The notes: generated by a model from the sequence alone, not told the origin. A stretch of DNA of 64,000 nt from Molanna angustata (GCA_963576475.1 OY754980.1:4096806-4160805), one strand, 5' to 3'; shown: positions 11,021 through 22,240, numbered from the stretch's first letter. Numbers and translations are program-made.

Positions 11021-11470
11021 ATCTCATGTGTTACATGCAACTAGTAATTATACATTATTTGGAATATTAATTATCGTATTGAATAATGCATAGAGTTTTC
11101 ACATGTCCACTAATAAAGCAATGTACATTGTCTGTTTTATAAATTGTGTAGACTTTATAACTCTCTTTCAACCAATAAAATAAACTAATAAAATCTCCAT
11201 TTTATTAAAGTAAATATTTGTTAAATCCTTGGAGTCTGTGTCGGCGTAGAAAAATAGAAAATTATAGGTTTTTGTCTTTAAATTAATTCTATTATTATAT
11301 AGATATTGACCGTCAATTAAATAACAATAAAAAATCGTAAGTGTTTAGACACGCTAAATATTCAGTATCCGGTATCCGCAGAATCGCTATCTGTTTAATC
11401 ACTTAAAATACCCGCGTTCAGAACGGGTCAGGTAAACGCGAGTATTATACTATAGAATCGTATAAAAAAT
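11021..11470. other. Spacer with one arm of a 110-bp direct repeat
   Basis: 11340-11460 (containing ATTCAGTATCCGGTATCCGC and AACGGGTCAGG) recurs at 12775-12895 in the same orientation. 11085-11165 recurs inverted at about 54.5 kb. No gene seen. Confidence 0.6.
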
Positions 11471-11560
11471 GTAAAACAAACTAAACAATATATGTATATG
11501 TCGAGGAATAAATAAAAGCAGCAAGGCTTCTCATGAAGTTGATTAAGATTAGATCCAATT

Positions 11561-11686
11561 ATGAATGATCGCAACATAGTTACGAATGATCGCAACATAG
11601 TTACGAATGATCGCAACATAGTTACGAATGATCGCAACATAGTTACGAATGATCGCAACATAGTTACGAATGATCGCAACATATCA
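11561..11686 (+). repeat. 21-bp tandem array (6 copies)
   Basis: Unit AATGATCGCAACATAGTTACG repeated six times with almost no differences. The period is a multiple of three, so it reads as NDRNIVT repeats in frame with the LINE fragment that follows. It sits exactly at the 5' edge of that fragment. Confidence 0.95.
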
Positions 11687-11886
11687 AAGGATGCTAAAGT
11701 TGCCATTCATAACGCTATCTTAGTGACAACCTTGACGTATGCAAGTGAAACCTGGACATGGCAAAAGTCGCACGAAATCAGAATAAATGCAGTTGAAATA
11801 AGATCGCTAAGAAGAATCTGTAATAGAACGATGTATGACAGGGTCAGAAATGAGGACATAAGGAAAGAATGTAAGATATAATATTT
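11687..11886 (+). mobile_element. LINE fragment, YASETWT family
   Basis: The frame gives AIHNAILVTTLTYASETWTW, then INAVEIRSLRRICNRTMYD and RVRNEDIRKECK. This is the region just C-terminal to the RT domain of RTE-like LINEs. The frame ends at a stop near 11881. The upstream RT is replaced by the 21-bp array. The copy at 4.78 kb is more decayed. Confidence 0.75.
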
Positions 11887-12099
11887 AAAGGTAAACTAAA
11901 AAAACTTAATTTGTCAAATAGTTCCTAAATTCCTTCTATATCCTTCCGTAACCTCCTTTTCCTCATTGCTATGATCAGTGTTATTTTTATTATTCTTTTA
12001 TTTTTAAACTCTCTTTTTATTTTTTTTTCTCTTTGTAATTTTTTTTTTATATTTCTTACTCTTTTATGTTATTTTTTATCAATTTATTTCTCACTTAAT

Positions 12100-12240
12100 T
12101 AGTACTGTACCAATTTAACTAAGAGACTTCACGTTGCTCGGGTTGGTTGGAAGAAATTGCCTTATGGCAATAAACCTGCCTTTGTACACATGTACATAAA
12201 TTATATAAATAAATAAATAAATAAATAAAGAAAGATTTCT
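12100..12240 (+). mobile_element. LINE 3' UTR with (AAAT)n tail
   Basis: GGTTGGTTGGAAGAAATTGC followed by CTTATGGCAATAAA and then ATAAATAAATAAA. The same block ends the LINE at 17.5 kb, and part of it occurs in SINE family 3. Confidence 0.62.
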
Positions 12241-12504
12241 AGATGAATAGAATGAAAGTGAACATTTTTTTTTTAATATTAGGCAACCCACCCTTATAAG
12301 AGTGATTTGTGCCAAATGGAAGAAAAGATAAAAAATAAGTTATTGAATGTTACGACTTACAGATTAATACAATTGAACAAGATAAATTTAGATATTGTGG
12401 AATAAATAGCAAGAGAGTTAAGTGATAAGAGATGCGACATGTTGACTGGTAGAGGGACTTTTAAGTTGGGATATATGTCATATTCGTAGTGCATCGGACA
12501 TTCA

Positions 12505-12610
12505 AAGAACACATTGAGATGATTTGGCCACATGGGGATAATGAATGAGGAACGCCTGACGAAGAAAATATACATTGCGGACAGGAATGGAATGAGAACG
12601 TTTATAAAAT
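12505..12610 (+). mobile_element. LINE-F C-terminal fragment
   Basis: Encodes FGHMGIMNEERLTKKIYIAD. The same peptide block, diverged, is at 29.47 kb (plus) and 55.1-55.2 kb (minus), where GRPRKRW-type residues follow. Truncated after RNGMR. Confidence 0.65.
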
Positions 12611-13269
12611 CGAGACAAGATAATAACATATTATTATCCGGTAAACGCCAATATGTTTATTTTTATTGTGTATTTTTATATGTAGGTACCTATCTTGTGA
12701 TTGTGTTTTTTGCCTTGTAATATAAAAAAAAGTAAGATTGTGTCAAGTATCGATTTATTGCAAACATATTTTCTCAAAAATATGTTAAACATTCAGTATT
12801 TGGTATCCGCAAGATCACTATCCGTTTAATCATTAAAAATACCCGTGCAAATAACGGGTCAGGCGCACGCGTGTATTATATTATAAATCGTTTAAATTAT
12901 TATTGCTGCATGGGATTGGATCATAAATAATTTAAAAGGGCACATCGTATCGTTGTTTATTGCCGCGCAACGTGTGCACCTACCATGTATCTGGCTGTGT
13001 GCGTTTTTCAATGCATTTATAATGAATTTTGTGAATGGTCGCTAGCTATTATAATAATAATAATAATGGATTTTATGCCAATCTGACCAAAGTCAACTAT
13101 TATTACAAACGATTATAAATCGATCGAAGTCTATAAATTGTGCATTTTCGGATGACTGCTGGCTGCGTTTTTTTTGTATCCGCGCATTCGCTTGTAGTCG
13201 AACCATGGACCTCGTGGTGAAAAAAACAGGCAGTTTTAGGCAGGCAATTATTCCGAAAAATATATACTA

Positions 13270-13345
13270 GTTGATCGCCATGGCGTAATGGTTGGTCGTT
13301 TGATTTATGCGCTGGGGTCATAGGTTCAATTTCTTGGAAATCAGT
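13270..13345 (+). mobile_element. Possible tRNA-like SINE head
   Basis: TGGCGTAATGGTTGG resembles an A box and GGTTCAATTTC a B box at roughly the right spacing. No second copy was noticed in the window and the arms pair poorly, so this is tentative. Confidence 0.3.
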
Positions 13346-13534
13346 TTTTTTTACCTATATGACCTTTTGCACGTTATGTCTATTGTGCGTTGATGTATTA
13401 TTTCCCGCCTTATTCTATGAGCAACTGATATTTGAATCGTATTTTATGGGTAGTAGTAGTATTAAAAACATGTATAAAAATAAATACATCTTGTTTAAAC
13501 AAAAATTGTAAAATTATTTTTTTTTGCTCTCAGA

Positions 13535-13625
13535 ACAGGTTTTCCTAGTGAGACGGGTAACGAAAAATGTATTTTTGTATAATAAACGTCGGGTTGCCGG
13601 TACTGAATCTTAAACTGATAGTTTT
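13535..13625 (+). repeat. Interspersed repeat C
   Basis: CTCAGAACAGGTTTTCCTAG followed by AACGTCGGGTTGCCGGTACTG. Diverged copies lie at 9838-9945 (minus), 47998-48040 (plus) and 49497-49540 (plus). Nature unknown. Confidence 0.6.
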
Positions 13626-13819
13626 ATACTATTTTTAATTTTATACTTTAATTTTGTATTAATGAAAATTTATTTAGCAAAAATGTATCGCATAATTATT
13701 GTTAGGATTACCTCAGAACAGGCTTCGCCTAGTGTGGTGATGAATTGCATTATAATATTTTTTTTCTTATATTGAATTTATTGTAGGTGCCTATATACTC
13801 TATTATGGAAGTAAATTAA

Positions 13820-14492
13820 TAAAAAAAAACTGCCTCTATTTCCAAAGTATTTAAAAATATGGAAAAAGTCCAAACACCCCAACCAGATAATTTAATTTTC
13901 AATACTACTCAATTTTTTTTATTAAATTGAGTAGTATTGAGGCACCGGCTTAGAATAGTGCTTCCATTCTTTAAAATCATTGTTTTCAAGTGTCCCGTAA
14001 GAGCCGGGTAATCGAAAATACAACAGGCAACAATAACATCTTACATAGTTCAGCAATGAGATTCAACACCCATTCTGAATGTAGTGCCTTTTTTGGTGAA
14101 ACCAGACTGGTGTGTGGGTATACATAGATGTGTTGTTCTCCCTTTTATAAGGCAATGCACACCCGCACACCTTTCGCTGGTTACCCCACATTGTGGGATA
14201 TGCCGTGATGGTATGAATGAATGAATGAATGAAAAAATTGAATTTAGTGACGACATCGTATCATACATTTTTATGGCAGTAGGTATACACTACAAAATAT
14301 CTAATAGTTTGCTGTTTTCATATTTTGGGTAGGAAAAAAGGACTAAACTCCATACTATCCAATCCTTACCTACATACCTATGTACATGTTTTATATAGAA
14401 AACAAAATATCTTAAATTATTAAATAATTTGGGTTTATTTATAGTTTGATACGTATTCTCTAACTATACATTCAATCGCTTACGACAGTTGG
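13820..14492 (+). mobile_element. Element B copy split by a nested family-4 repeat
   Basis: 13820-13905 matches the CTGCCTATATTTCC...AACACCCCAACTAG part of element B. 14236-14492 matches its distal part up to CGACAGTTGG. Between them lies a complete family-4 repeat (13963-14232). A hairpin of 16-bp arms (13900-13915 with 13924-13939) marks the left junction. Confidence 0.65.
13963..14232 (-). mobile_element. Interspersed repeat family 4, with (GAAT)n edge
   Basis: Nearly identical to 33597-33868 over 270 bp, including CAACAGGCAACAATAACATC and TGTGTTGTTCTCCCTTTTAT. Other copies are at 22521, 29288, 30325-30803 (triplicated) and fragments near 31.0 and 31.5 kb. It starts or ends at a short (GAAT)n. 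I see no tRNA-like head and no ORF, so class is unknown (SINE-like or LINE tail). Confidence 0.7.
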
Positions 14493-14659
14493 ATCTCGTG
14501 TGTTACATGTAACTTGTATAAATGGTTTAAATACGTTCGCGGCATTCGCACGTAGATATATTACAGAAAATTAAAGTGAATAATATTTTGAAGTCGTAAT
14601 GACAAGAATTTGAGAGGAGCTCAATCGAGAGAGAAGATAGAAGATGGATGGCACAGTAA

Positions 14660-15313
14660 GACCCAAATGCACAGTCCAAGGTACCTAAATACTAACTCCT
14701 AACCTCACTGAAGTATTTAGTATTCTTAAGTAAGCAATTGCGTTGCAGAGACATCACTTATTAAATACTACGCCAAACTTAAGGTCGATGGCGTAGAATT
14801 TCACATTATTGTGTATGATGAAAAGAGATAGATAGCTTTCTATGGGCTTAGATTGATGTTTAAAATGTTTTTTTGTCATAACAACACAAACATATTATAA
14901 TATGTAACCAAGCTCACACTGACAGCTCGTGTCACGATTTTTCTGAAATTCCAGCGAATTTTGGGAATCTCGTATGGATCGCTGAATACTCTGTTTGGTA
15001 CATTGGTATTTGATTTGACAAAATTACCAAATACATATTCAACGAAGCTGATAAAATCATCCACCGAAAAAATCTCGTATTTTAGTATTAAACCACTCGT
15101 AAGGTTCCTCGCTATCAACCTTACTTTTTGACAATTCGCAAATGTTAGCTAAGTATTTAGATATGTCTGTGCAATGTAATTCGCATACAAAAACGTCGTA
15201 GCATCCTCCAGTTAGGAAGCCACGTGATCTGCTAACTTAAGTGAGCGACTGTGCAATATAAGCATGGTTAGTATTTAGAATTTAGTATTTAGGTAGGACT
15301 CTGCATTCGGATC
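14660..15313. mobile_element. MITE-D, long inverted-end element with TAA flanks
   Basis: The ends are GACCCAAATGCACAGTCC and, inverted, GATCCGAATGCAGAGTCC, each followed by TACCTAAATACTAA. TAA flanks both ends, which would fit a PIF/Harbinger-type 3-bp duplication, although the copy at 63709 shows TAT on its only visible side. An 80-codon minus frame (14876-15118) starting MIARNLTSGLILKYE is unrecognised and carries a stop in the second copy. Confidence 0.6.
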
Positions 15314-15879
15314 TAAGTCCACTTCCTTCAAATTTTCTATCTCTCCATTCTGTTTTTTATTATTCTTCCGTTTTCCCATACTTTTTTCATTGAGAAACAC
15401 CAATAAATTTTCAGAGATTTATCAAACATAAAAAAAGCAGATAATCAATAAGAAGTAAGTTACTAATGTTTCCTCGTCATCCATAATACTCATACGAAGA
15501 CTGACATAGTTAAATTAAGTTCTTAAAATATATTTGATAACATCTCTCGTTCTGTGTGGACGTTATTATGTACATATATGTGGGTATAGGCAGGTTCTGT
15601 ACTAAGCGTGTCCGCATAAAGCCGGAAATCGATTAAAAATGTATTAGGTACATGACGGCGCCCAGAGAGATTCAAGAAATTATAAGTAGGTACCTACATA
15701 TGTATATTGTATATACTGAGAATATTTTACAAGAAAATCGCAGTGGACTTGCAAAAAGCTAACATAGATTTCATATACCTACTTTGAAAATAATATACAC
15801 ACAAGTGAACATATTGTCAGAATGTCCAATTAATTCGACTAAACTCAACTTCATCTTTTGTTTAACTTCAACTTCATCC
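15314..15879. other. Unassigned spacer
   Basis: No recognisable gene or repeat; short GTAGGTACCTACATATGTA-type words at 15690. Confidence 0.45.
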
Positions 15880-16560
15880 AGCTCAAAAAGAATAATATTG
15901 GTTATTATTATAAGTGTGCTTCTTCTTTTTCAATGGCACTACAGACCATACGCCAGTACCGTTCTGACAATTGTCTTCTACAGCGTCAATTTTGTTTTCC
16001 TATGGACGTCTCGAGATTTAAACACTGGCAGCAGAGAGAAATATGTCTTATTTGCAGCTGAAATTCTCTTTCGGATTTCCACTGGTTCTTCATTACATTC
16101 TGTTATGGTTGAGCCGAGGTATGTGAATTGGTCCACTTTTTCAAAGGAGTAGACATCCTTGAACGTCACACTACCTCTTGTTTCTCTTGGTCTTCTACTT
16201 TGTGTCATAAACTTGGTTTTGTCTTGGTTTTTGCTTAGCTTCACTTTACTAGCGGCATTCTCCAGAGGATCTAAGACCTCCTTTGATGGCTGTAATTGTT
16301 CTCCCAATAATGTTGAGGTCATCCGCATACCCGACTATTTGACTGCTCTTGAAACATATATTCGAGGTGGTATCTATTAATGATTGTCTAACAACATATT
16401 CTAGGACTACGTTGAAGAGTGTGGGAGCCAGCCCATCTTCCTGTTAAAACCCCTGTGACACTGTGAATTCTTCCGTCAGTTCTCCATCCACCTTGATTTG
16501 GAATCTTGAGTCAGACATGGTGGATTTTACAAGTCTTATGAGTGTGCTAGATGTCCAATT
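15880..16560 (-). mobile_element. RTE-like LINE reverse transcriptase fragment
   Basis: On the minus strand I read VSQGF...QEDGLAPTLFNVVLEYV (RT motif B region, with one frame break), then GYADDLNIIGRTI (motif C, YADD), then DKTKFMTQSRRPRETRGSV, FTYLGSTI and EIRKRISAANKTYFSL. This succession is diagnostic of RTE/BovB-like non-LTR retrotransposons. The 116-codon open part is 15978-16328. Frameshifts around 16330 and 16445 and missing endonuclease and early RT mark it as a dead, 5'-truncated copy. Confidence 0.85.
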
Positions 16561-17019
16561 ATGGATGCACACAGCATTATAAAATTACAAGAGCTCATAT
16601 TTAATGGCATACATAAATTATACATAGATAAAGTTTTATGTTGCATTAGTTAGAAATAAAATAAAACAATCTAGGTAGTGATGATATACCTATGTACATA
16701 GGTGTGTTGAAGATTTCTACTAGATGGTCGTGACACAATTTTGAAATTTAGTATACATTTCCAAAAAAATAATTATAACACTATTTTTACATCACTATTT
16801 AAAATGAACCTATAATTGTATTGTCGTATTGAAAAAAATGCTTTATGTGCTCAAAGAGTACCTGTCAAAAACGAACAAACTTAAACGCCTTCAAATGTTT
16901 GCATCCATTTAATGTTAATGTTTTGACTTGAAAATTTGATCATATTTCTCAGTGATTACCGTAATCTTCTTCATCGACCCAAGATACGACGACGGAATTA
17001 AAATATCCTGTCATTTTTA
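16561..17019. other. Unassigned spacer
   Basis: No feature recognised. Confidence 0.4.
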
Positions 17020-17560
17020 GACAATGTTCTTACTAATCCATACTTACCTCAATATCTCAAAGATAAATTCACTTATATTTCAAGCCATGGGTATCCACTT
17101 AGATCTGCTGAACATACCTACATTACTATATATTCCAATTCATAGTACCTACTAATCTTTTAGGTTCTTCATTTGAAGTATGTACAATCAGCAAGGCTAT
17201 GGAATAGTCTAAGTCCTGGTATTACGTCCGTTATTTCATCAATCATACACAAAAAGAAAAGGCTAAAACAAAAACATATATCTGATAATACCTTATTTCT
17301 TAACTTTCTTTCCTTATCCTTATGTTTTCCTATCATTGCTATGAACTGTTATTATATTTAATCTTTTTTGTCTTTTTTCTGATTTTCTTCTGTTATCTTA
17401 ACTATATATGTAAATTTTTCATTTTTGTCATAATATCATAACATTATTATCATAGTAAACATTGTATTGTATATTAACATCAACTCTGGTTGGTTGGAAG
17501 AAACTGCCGTTTGGCAACAAACCCGAAAATACACAAACCCGAAGAACAAATAGATAAATA
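17020..17560 (+). mobile_element. LINE C-terminus and 3' UTR (CR1/Jockey-like)
   Basis: NPYLPQYLKDKFTYISSHGY then PLRSAEH, followed by a frame break and ARLWNSLSPGI, the usual ending of insect CR1/Jockey-like RT ORFs. The 3' UTR ends with TTGGTTGGAAGAAACTGCCG and an ATAAATAAATA tail. A 4-bp insertion (versus 45.65 kb) disrupts the FEVQSGRLWNS motif. Confidence 0.72.
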
Positions 17561-17579
17561 AATAATAACAAAGTTAATT

Positions 17580-17800
17580 GTCGGCCTTCGTGGCTCAGCT
17601 AGTTAGGTTTACTTATATGCCTGCCGATCCAAAGGTCCTGGGTTCGATTTCCGGTGGAGGCACAGTTATTAATTGTGTTTTCAGTCTGGATCTGTGAGAC
17701 GATTCATATCGTTATTGGGTGGCAACTTGTTATTGGGTGCGTGTTAAATTAATATTTGACATAAGTCATATTATGTAGTTGCTTGATAAGTAGGTAATAT
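17580..17800 (+). mobile_element. SINE family 2 copy
   Basis: GTCGGCCTTCGTGGCTCAGC (A-box side) and GGTTCGATTTCCGG (B box) form a tRNA-like head. A conserved body follows, TTGTGTTTTCAGTCTGGATC then TGTGAGA. A second copy is at 31757 and a minus-strand fragment at 36343. Confidence 0.8.
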
Positions 17801-18840
17801 AAAAAAAATGTTCGTGATTTTCGAACGAGTCAGTTTTTCATTTAAAGTCAGGTTTGCATAAAAAATAATAAATTATGACTTTCCGATAATTTGAATCACG
17901 CAATAGTTACCTTTAATAAAATGGAACCTCATAGTGCGTTTGGCGATTTTAATGTATCAGATTTTCAGTTATTAAGTCCATTTAGATTTTGCGTTATACC
18001 TACGTCTTCTTTAGTATCATTCCTAGAAGACGGAATAAAAAGAATTCTTGTTAGAAGTATTTTTCTTTAGTATTTTTAATTTGTTTTATTATTATACTTC
18101 TGACCCATTATTCCTTGTTCAAGAGCATTCTTAGAATTGGTTTTAGATCTCCTTAGGAAAAGTTTCGTTTGGATTAAAAACATAGAATTTGAAATAGTTT
18201 AAGTTGAGAATGTCCACTGCGATGAGTTTTAGATGACAGCTGCAGGCGTTTAAGTTTTCATTTTCCAATTTTAGCTCATTTTCCGATAATTTCCTGGCGA
18301 GATATGCGAGGGTTGTAGGTGCCACGTGATCTGAACCAACCTAAGAATATATCTGCTACCGAAATAGATTATCTGAGCAGGCTTTTCAATATTGCACATA
18401 ATTTTATAATCCATAGGTTCGTAAAGATTCTGTAGAAAATATGTTTAGAGAATCTGAAATCACTCTTAAATGCTCCATATAGGTATGCTATATTATCAGG
18501 TTTTCTGAAAAATTAGTACCTACACATGTTTGAGAAATATACTCATAGGAGTGCTAAATGAAGCGCAATGAACTTATTAACTAATATGCGAATTCTCATC
18601 TGCAGAGGTTAGTTCCGAAATTGGTTGTATAATTTCGATAAATAATCTGATTTATGCAAAGTTATAAAAATATTGTTATTTTTTTGTGTGAATGAACCAC
18701 AACGTTTATTATTCGATATTTGAGAATGGCAGATGATTTGCGTGAGTCTACGCGATAAAATACGAAATGAAGAGATTAGGCGCCGTACTATGGTTGCCGA
18801 TTATATATGCCGATTATATGGTTGGATTGTGTTACTGGAT
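17801..18840. other. Unassigned spacer, about 1 kb
   Basis: No coding exon, RNA gene or repeat recognised. Short frames such as 18143-18325 (minus, 60 codons) show no family signature. Confidence 0.45.
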
Positions 18841-18844
18841 TAAA

Positions 18845-19080
18845 GTGGCAATGGTCTGGTCACATGGCCAGACATGGGGATACTAGACGGGCACCCAGAA
18901 TATTACAGTGGAGACCTTGGACAAATAATAGGAGTGTTGTATGACCCCCTAAAAGATGGTCTTATGACATAATTGTTCAAGAGGCCATGTGGTCAAGGGT
19001 ACAGAACAGAGACGAGTGGTATGCAAGAGGCCTTCATCCAGCAGTGGAGAGACAAGGGCTTGAGAAGAAAAAAAGACGAT
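18845..19080 (+). mobile_element. RTE-like LINE C-terminus
   Basis: WQWSGHMARHGDTRRAPRIL, then QWRPW, PPKRWSYDI and GLHPAVERQGLRRKK. Same family as 4.26 and 63.35 kb. One in-frame stop occurs before PPKRW. The 58-bp tandem array starts at its 3' end. Confidence 0.75.
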
Positions 19081-19091
19081 TTGAGAATATA

Positions 19092-19540
19092 TTTATTAAT
19101 CTCACCATTGATTTTCCAAAATTATATATTGTTTCGAAATGAATCATGTATTATTAATCTCACCATTGATTTTCCAAAATTATATATTGTTTCGAAATGA
19201 ATCATGTATTATTAATCTCACCATTGATTTTCCAAAATTATATATTGTTTCGAAATGAATCATGTATTATTAATCTCACCATTGATTTTCCAAAATTATA
19301 TATTGTTTCGAAATGAATCATGTATTATTAATCTCACCATTGATTTTCCAAAATTATATATTGTTTCGAAATGAATCATGTATTATTAATCTCACCATTG
19401 ATTTTCCAAAATTATATATTGTTTCGAAATGAATCATGTATTATTAATCTCACCATTGATTTTCCAAAATTATATATTGTTTCGAAATGAATCATGTATT
19501 ATTAATCTCACCATTGATTTTCTAAAATTATATATTGTTT
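19092..19540 (+). repeat. 58-bp tandem array, 8 copies
   Basis: CTCACCATTGATTTTCC recurs at 19101, 19159, 19217, 19275, 19333, 19391, 19449 and 19507, always 58 bp apart and almost without substitutions, so it amplified recently. The last copy differs by one base (TCT for TCC). Confidence 0.97.
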
Positions 19541-19560
19541 CATTTCGAAACAATATAATT
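19530..19560. repeat. Inverted end of the 58-bp array
   Basis: The array stops inside its eighth unit and flips. 19541-19560 is the reverse complement of the unit's own ATATTGTTTCGAAATG part, giving a short fold-back. Confidence 0.8.
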
Positions 19561-19774
19561 ATTGCCATTAGAATTTTCTATTCCCAAGGTTCATTTTATT
19601 CAACCATTCCTTTCAAGTGTCAGTTTCTATCATTTCATCAGTTTTTCCATAACTAATGGTTCCCACTGCCCATGAACATTCTGAAAATGCTGCAAAGTAG
19701 TAAAAATCGATATATAATTGAATATTCAAATTTGTCTAAATAAACGTTATCAAAATTAATTTACTGTATCTTCT

Positions 19775-20330
19775 TCTTCCTCAGCCCTACTTCGTCCAGT
19801 AATGGACATAAGCCTCCTCCTGAGACCTCCACAGCTCCCTTATCTTGGGCAGACTGCATCCATCCGCCTACAGCCACTTAGCCACGTCTTATATCATCAC
19901 ACAATCTTTTTTGAGGGCTTCCAACACTTCTTTTGCCTGTTCTAGGTCGCCACTTTCTTAGTCCAACTGGAGTCGTCGACATGCACTGCCCAGCTCCACT
20001 TCTGCTTGGCAAACTTTTGGACAACGGTTATTTCGGTTTTCTCTTTTAGCCAAAAGTTAGTTTTTCTATCACTCAACGAAATACCCAGCATTGTTCTTTC
20101 CTTGGCTCTTTATGTTTTTGCTAAATTATGTAGCATTTTGTTTGTAAACACAAGAGTTTCACAGCCATAATAATCGAGAGGCAGAAATTGAAAAAAGATG
20201 TGGTCTAGCATGGGCAGCCTTTGGTAAACTCTCTAACATCCTCAAGTCTACGAAGTACGCCAATTTATTATCTTAAAAAGAAAGTCTTTGACGCTTGCGT
20301 TCTTCCGATACTGATATATTTTTGTATAAA
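19775..20330 (-). mobile_element. RTE-like LINE fragment with 5' inversion (twin-priming structure)
   Basis: 19775-20185 on minus encodes YYGCETLVFTNKMLHNLAKT, then RTMLGISLSDRKTNFWLKEK and FAKQKWSWA. 20190-20330 on PLUS encodes EIEKRCGLAWAAFGKLSNIL, then KKKVFDACVLPILIY, which in RTE proteins lies directly before YGCET. The upstream part is therefore inverted relative to the downstream part and the two meet head-on at about 20186. This is the arrangement expected from twin priming during target-primed reverse transcription. Confidence 0.82.
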
Positions 20331-20409
20331 TATTAGTTATTTTCATTCGTATACCTACCTATTTTTATTTTATATATACTATATTATAATAACATAAGTA
20401 ATTGTAACT

Positions 20410-20745
20410 TAATCAGTCCACCTTTGATTTCATGTAACATTTACACACTGCTGGTAACAAAACAATGATTTTTTTCCTGTTTAATGTGACATGTCCACGG
20501 ACCTGATCCTTTCCAAATTATTACGTTTCAAGGCATCGATACAATGGCGAATTCTGAGCGACGTTTGTGTTTCTTTTTGTCTAAAAAGAACGTTGATGTG
20601 TGACTTGTTCATCTGTTTGCTTTGTTGAAGTTAATAATAATTTTCAGATCTGTACGGTCAATATTGGAGTTTATTATGTCATAAAGGTACATTAATTCTG
20701 AGGACCTTCGTCTTCTCTGTAAAGTCTTCATATTTGTAGCTATTA
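20410..20745 (-). mobile_element. LINE RT C-terminal fragment
   Basis: On minus, KTLQRRRRSSELMYLYDIIN followed by the end region shared with 9.11-9.24 kb. LxxRRxxxDLxxLYxII is the conserved block near the C-terminus of CR1/Jockey-like LINEs. Broken frames. Confidence 0.62.
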
Positions 20746-21955
20746 TCAAATTAGTACTTTATGTTAATATCATAACATTTAATATAATCAAATTGAAACT
20801 GGCCGAATCTCTATATTGAAGTTTTCCGTTTCTTGTTGAAGATTCTATATAATATAAGTATTAAGTTCATTTTGGTTTATATTATTCAACGTAAATATTT
20901 TATATGCGTGTGATATATAATTATGCATACTAGGAGTGATAATTCCATCAAAAGTGGGTGAAATTAAATCACTTGAGATTCCTTTTGTCTTCCTCGTATT
21001 GTTTTCGAAAGATAACAATCAAACTCCATTAATATATATGACAACGGTTCTAGTCTTTCAGTTTCCAACCTCTTTCGACCCCACATTGGATTCATCAGTC
21101 TTCGGAGTTATTGAATGCAACCCTGGATTATGCCAAGTCACGCCCAGTAAAAGTAAATGACAGTCGAGGGGTAGTTCTATCGGATATTTTGTTTTAATAT
21201 TTCATATCGCCAAGGGCGTAGTCCGGTCGGGAGGGTTTACAATAATAGGGGTTGGGAAAATTGAAAAGAAAAAAATAAGCATAATATAGATTACTATATT
21301 TTTGTGTACAAATATAATCGTGCCTACGTCCCGAAGCAGTATTTGCTATGAGTCGTGGGAATAGAATGTATGTAATTGATGGGTATGTCAGCAAAAAAAT
21401 AATATAAATAGGTTTTGTCAGAGTTCCTAGAAGTCCTCGATTTGAAAGATAAAATCGTTCATACGATGTTATTAGTGTACATGTACAGAATTCACTGCAA
21501 AACAAATATAATTATGGGGTGTAAATAAACAGATTTCTTTAATACATTTTATAATTATATTTGGATACAAATATTGTGAAATATCATTAAAATGCATAAA
21601 AACATTTACATATTTTTCAAATTATCGTACCTTAGCAATGTTTTTGTATTCCACTGGATTTTGTCAAAAAAATTGTACACTAATCGTACTCCATACGAGA
21701 GCAAATTTTTCGATACGATAGAGCAATTTTCTAAAAAAGATTATTCTAAATAAGATTTTCATGCGCACTGTACAAAGAACATTAGGTGAAGAATTATAAA
21801 AAAAAAATAGTGAGTAGAACGGTGAAAACTCCATTCATTACGAATTACAGAGCTTAAGTATCATGCATGAAATAGAAAGTAATTGAATATATCGATCTAG
21901 AATGAATTTAAGAATGCATTGTCTATCGTGCAATCATGATTTAAAAAACAGCTTG
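20746..21955. other. Unassigned spacer, about 1.2 kb
   Basis: No element or exon recognised. Frames of 74 codons (20936-21160, plus) and 103 codons (21194-21505, minus) show no known motif. Confidence 0.45.
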
Positions 21956-22240
21956 TCTTCTTCAAATCGAGCCTTCGCCTCATTAATCACGCCTACATCT
22001 ACTGCTTTCCTCAGCTGCCGCTCTCCAGTTAGAAATATGTAGAAGCTCTGTCACATCTCTTCTTATGTCGTCCTCCCATCTCAATCTAGGTTTTATAACC
22101 TTTCTATTTCCTCCTGAGTATCCAACCAAGATATTTTTGGATAGTCGTGTGTTTGACATCGTTTGTCCTCGGCTAGTTAGAGGCCCCACCGCTACCCAGA
22201 CTCGCTCCAAATGAAGAAGTCTCATATTAAAGTCCACTAT
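21956..22240 (-). mobile_element. LINE C-terminus
   Basis: The minus frame has NTRLSKNILVGYSGG, then KPRLRWEDDIRRDVTELL, then NWRAAAEESSRCRR. The block [GK]xPxxRWxDDIxxDL...NWRxxAxD.xxWR is common to many insect LINE ORF ends. The C-terminal frame stays open for 84 codons, so this copy is not very old. Confidence 0.7.

Noticed and set aside
17580..17660. Possible tRNA gene (also 31757 and 49297)
   Set aside because: Promoter boxes are good but each is the head of a repeated SINE with a conserved non-tRNA body.
19092..19560. CRISPR-like array of 58-bp units
   Set aside because: Units are contiguous with no variable spacers, and the sequence is eukaryotic; a plain tandem repeat.
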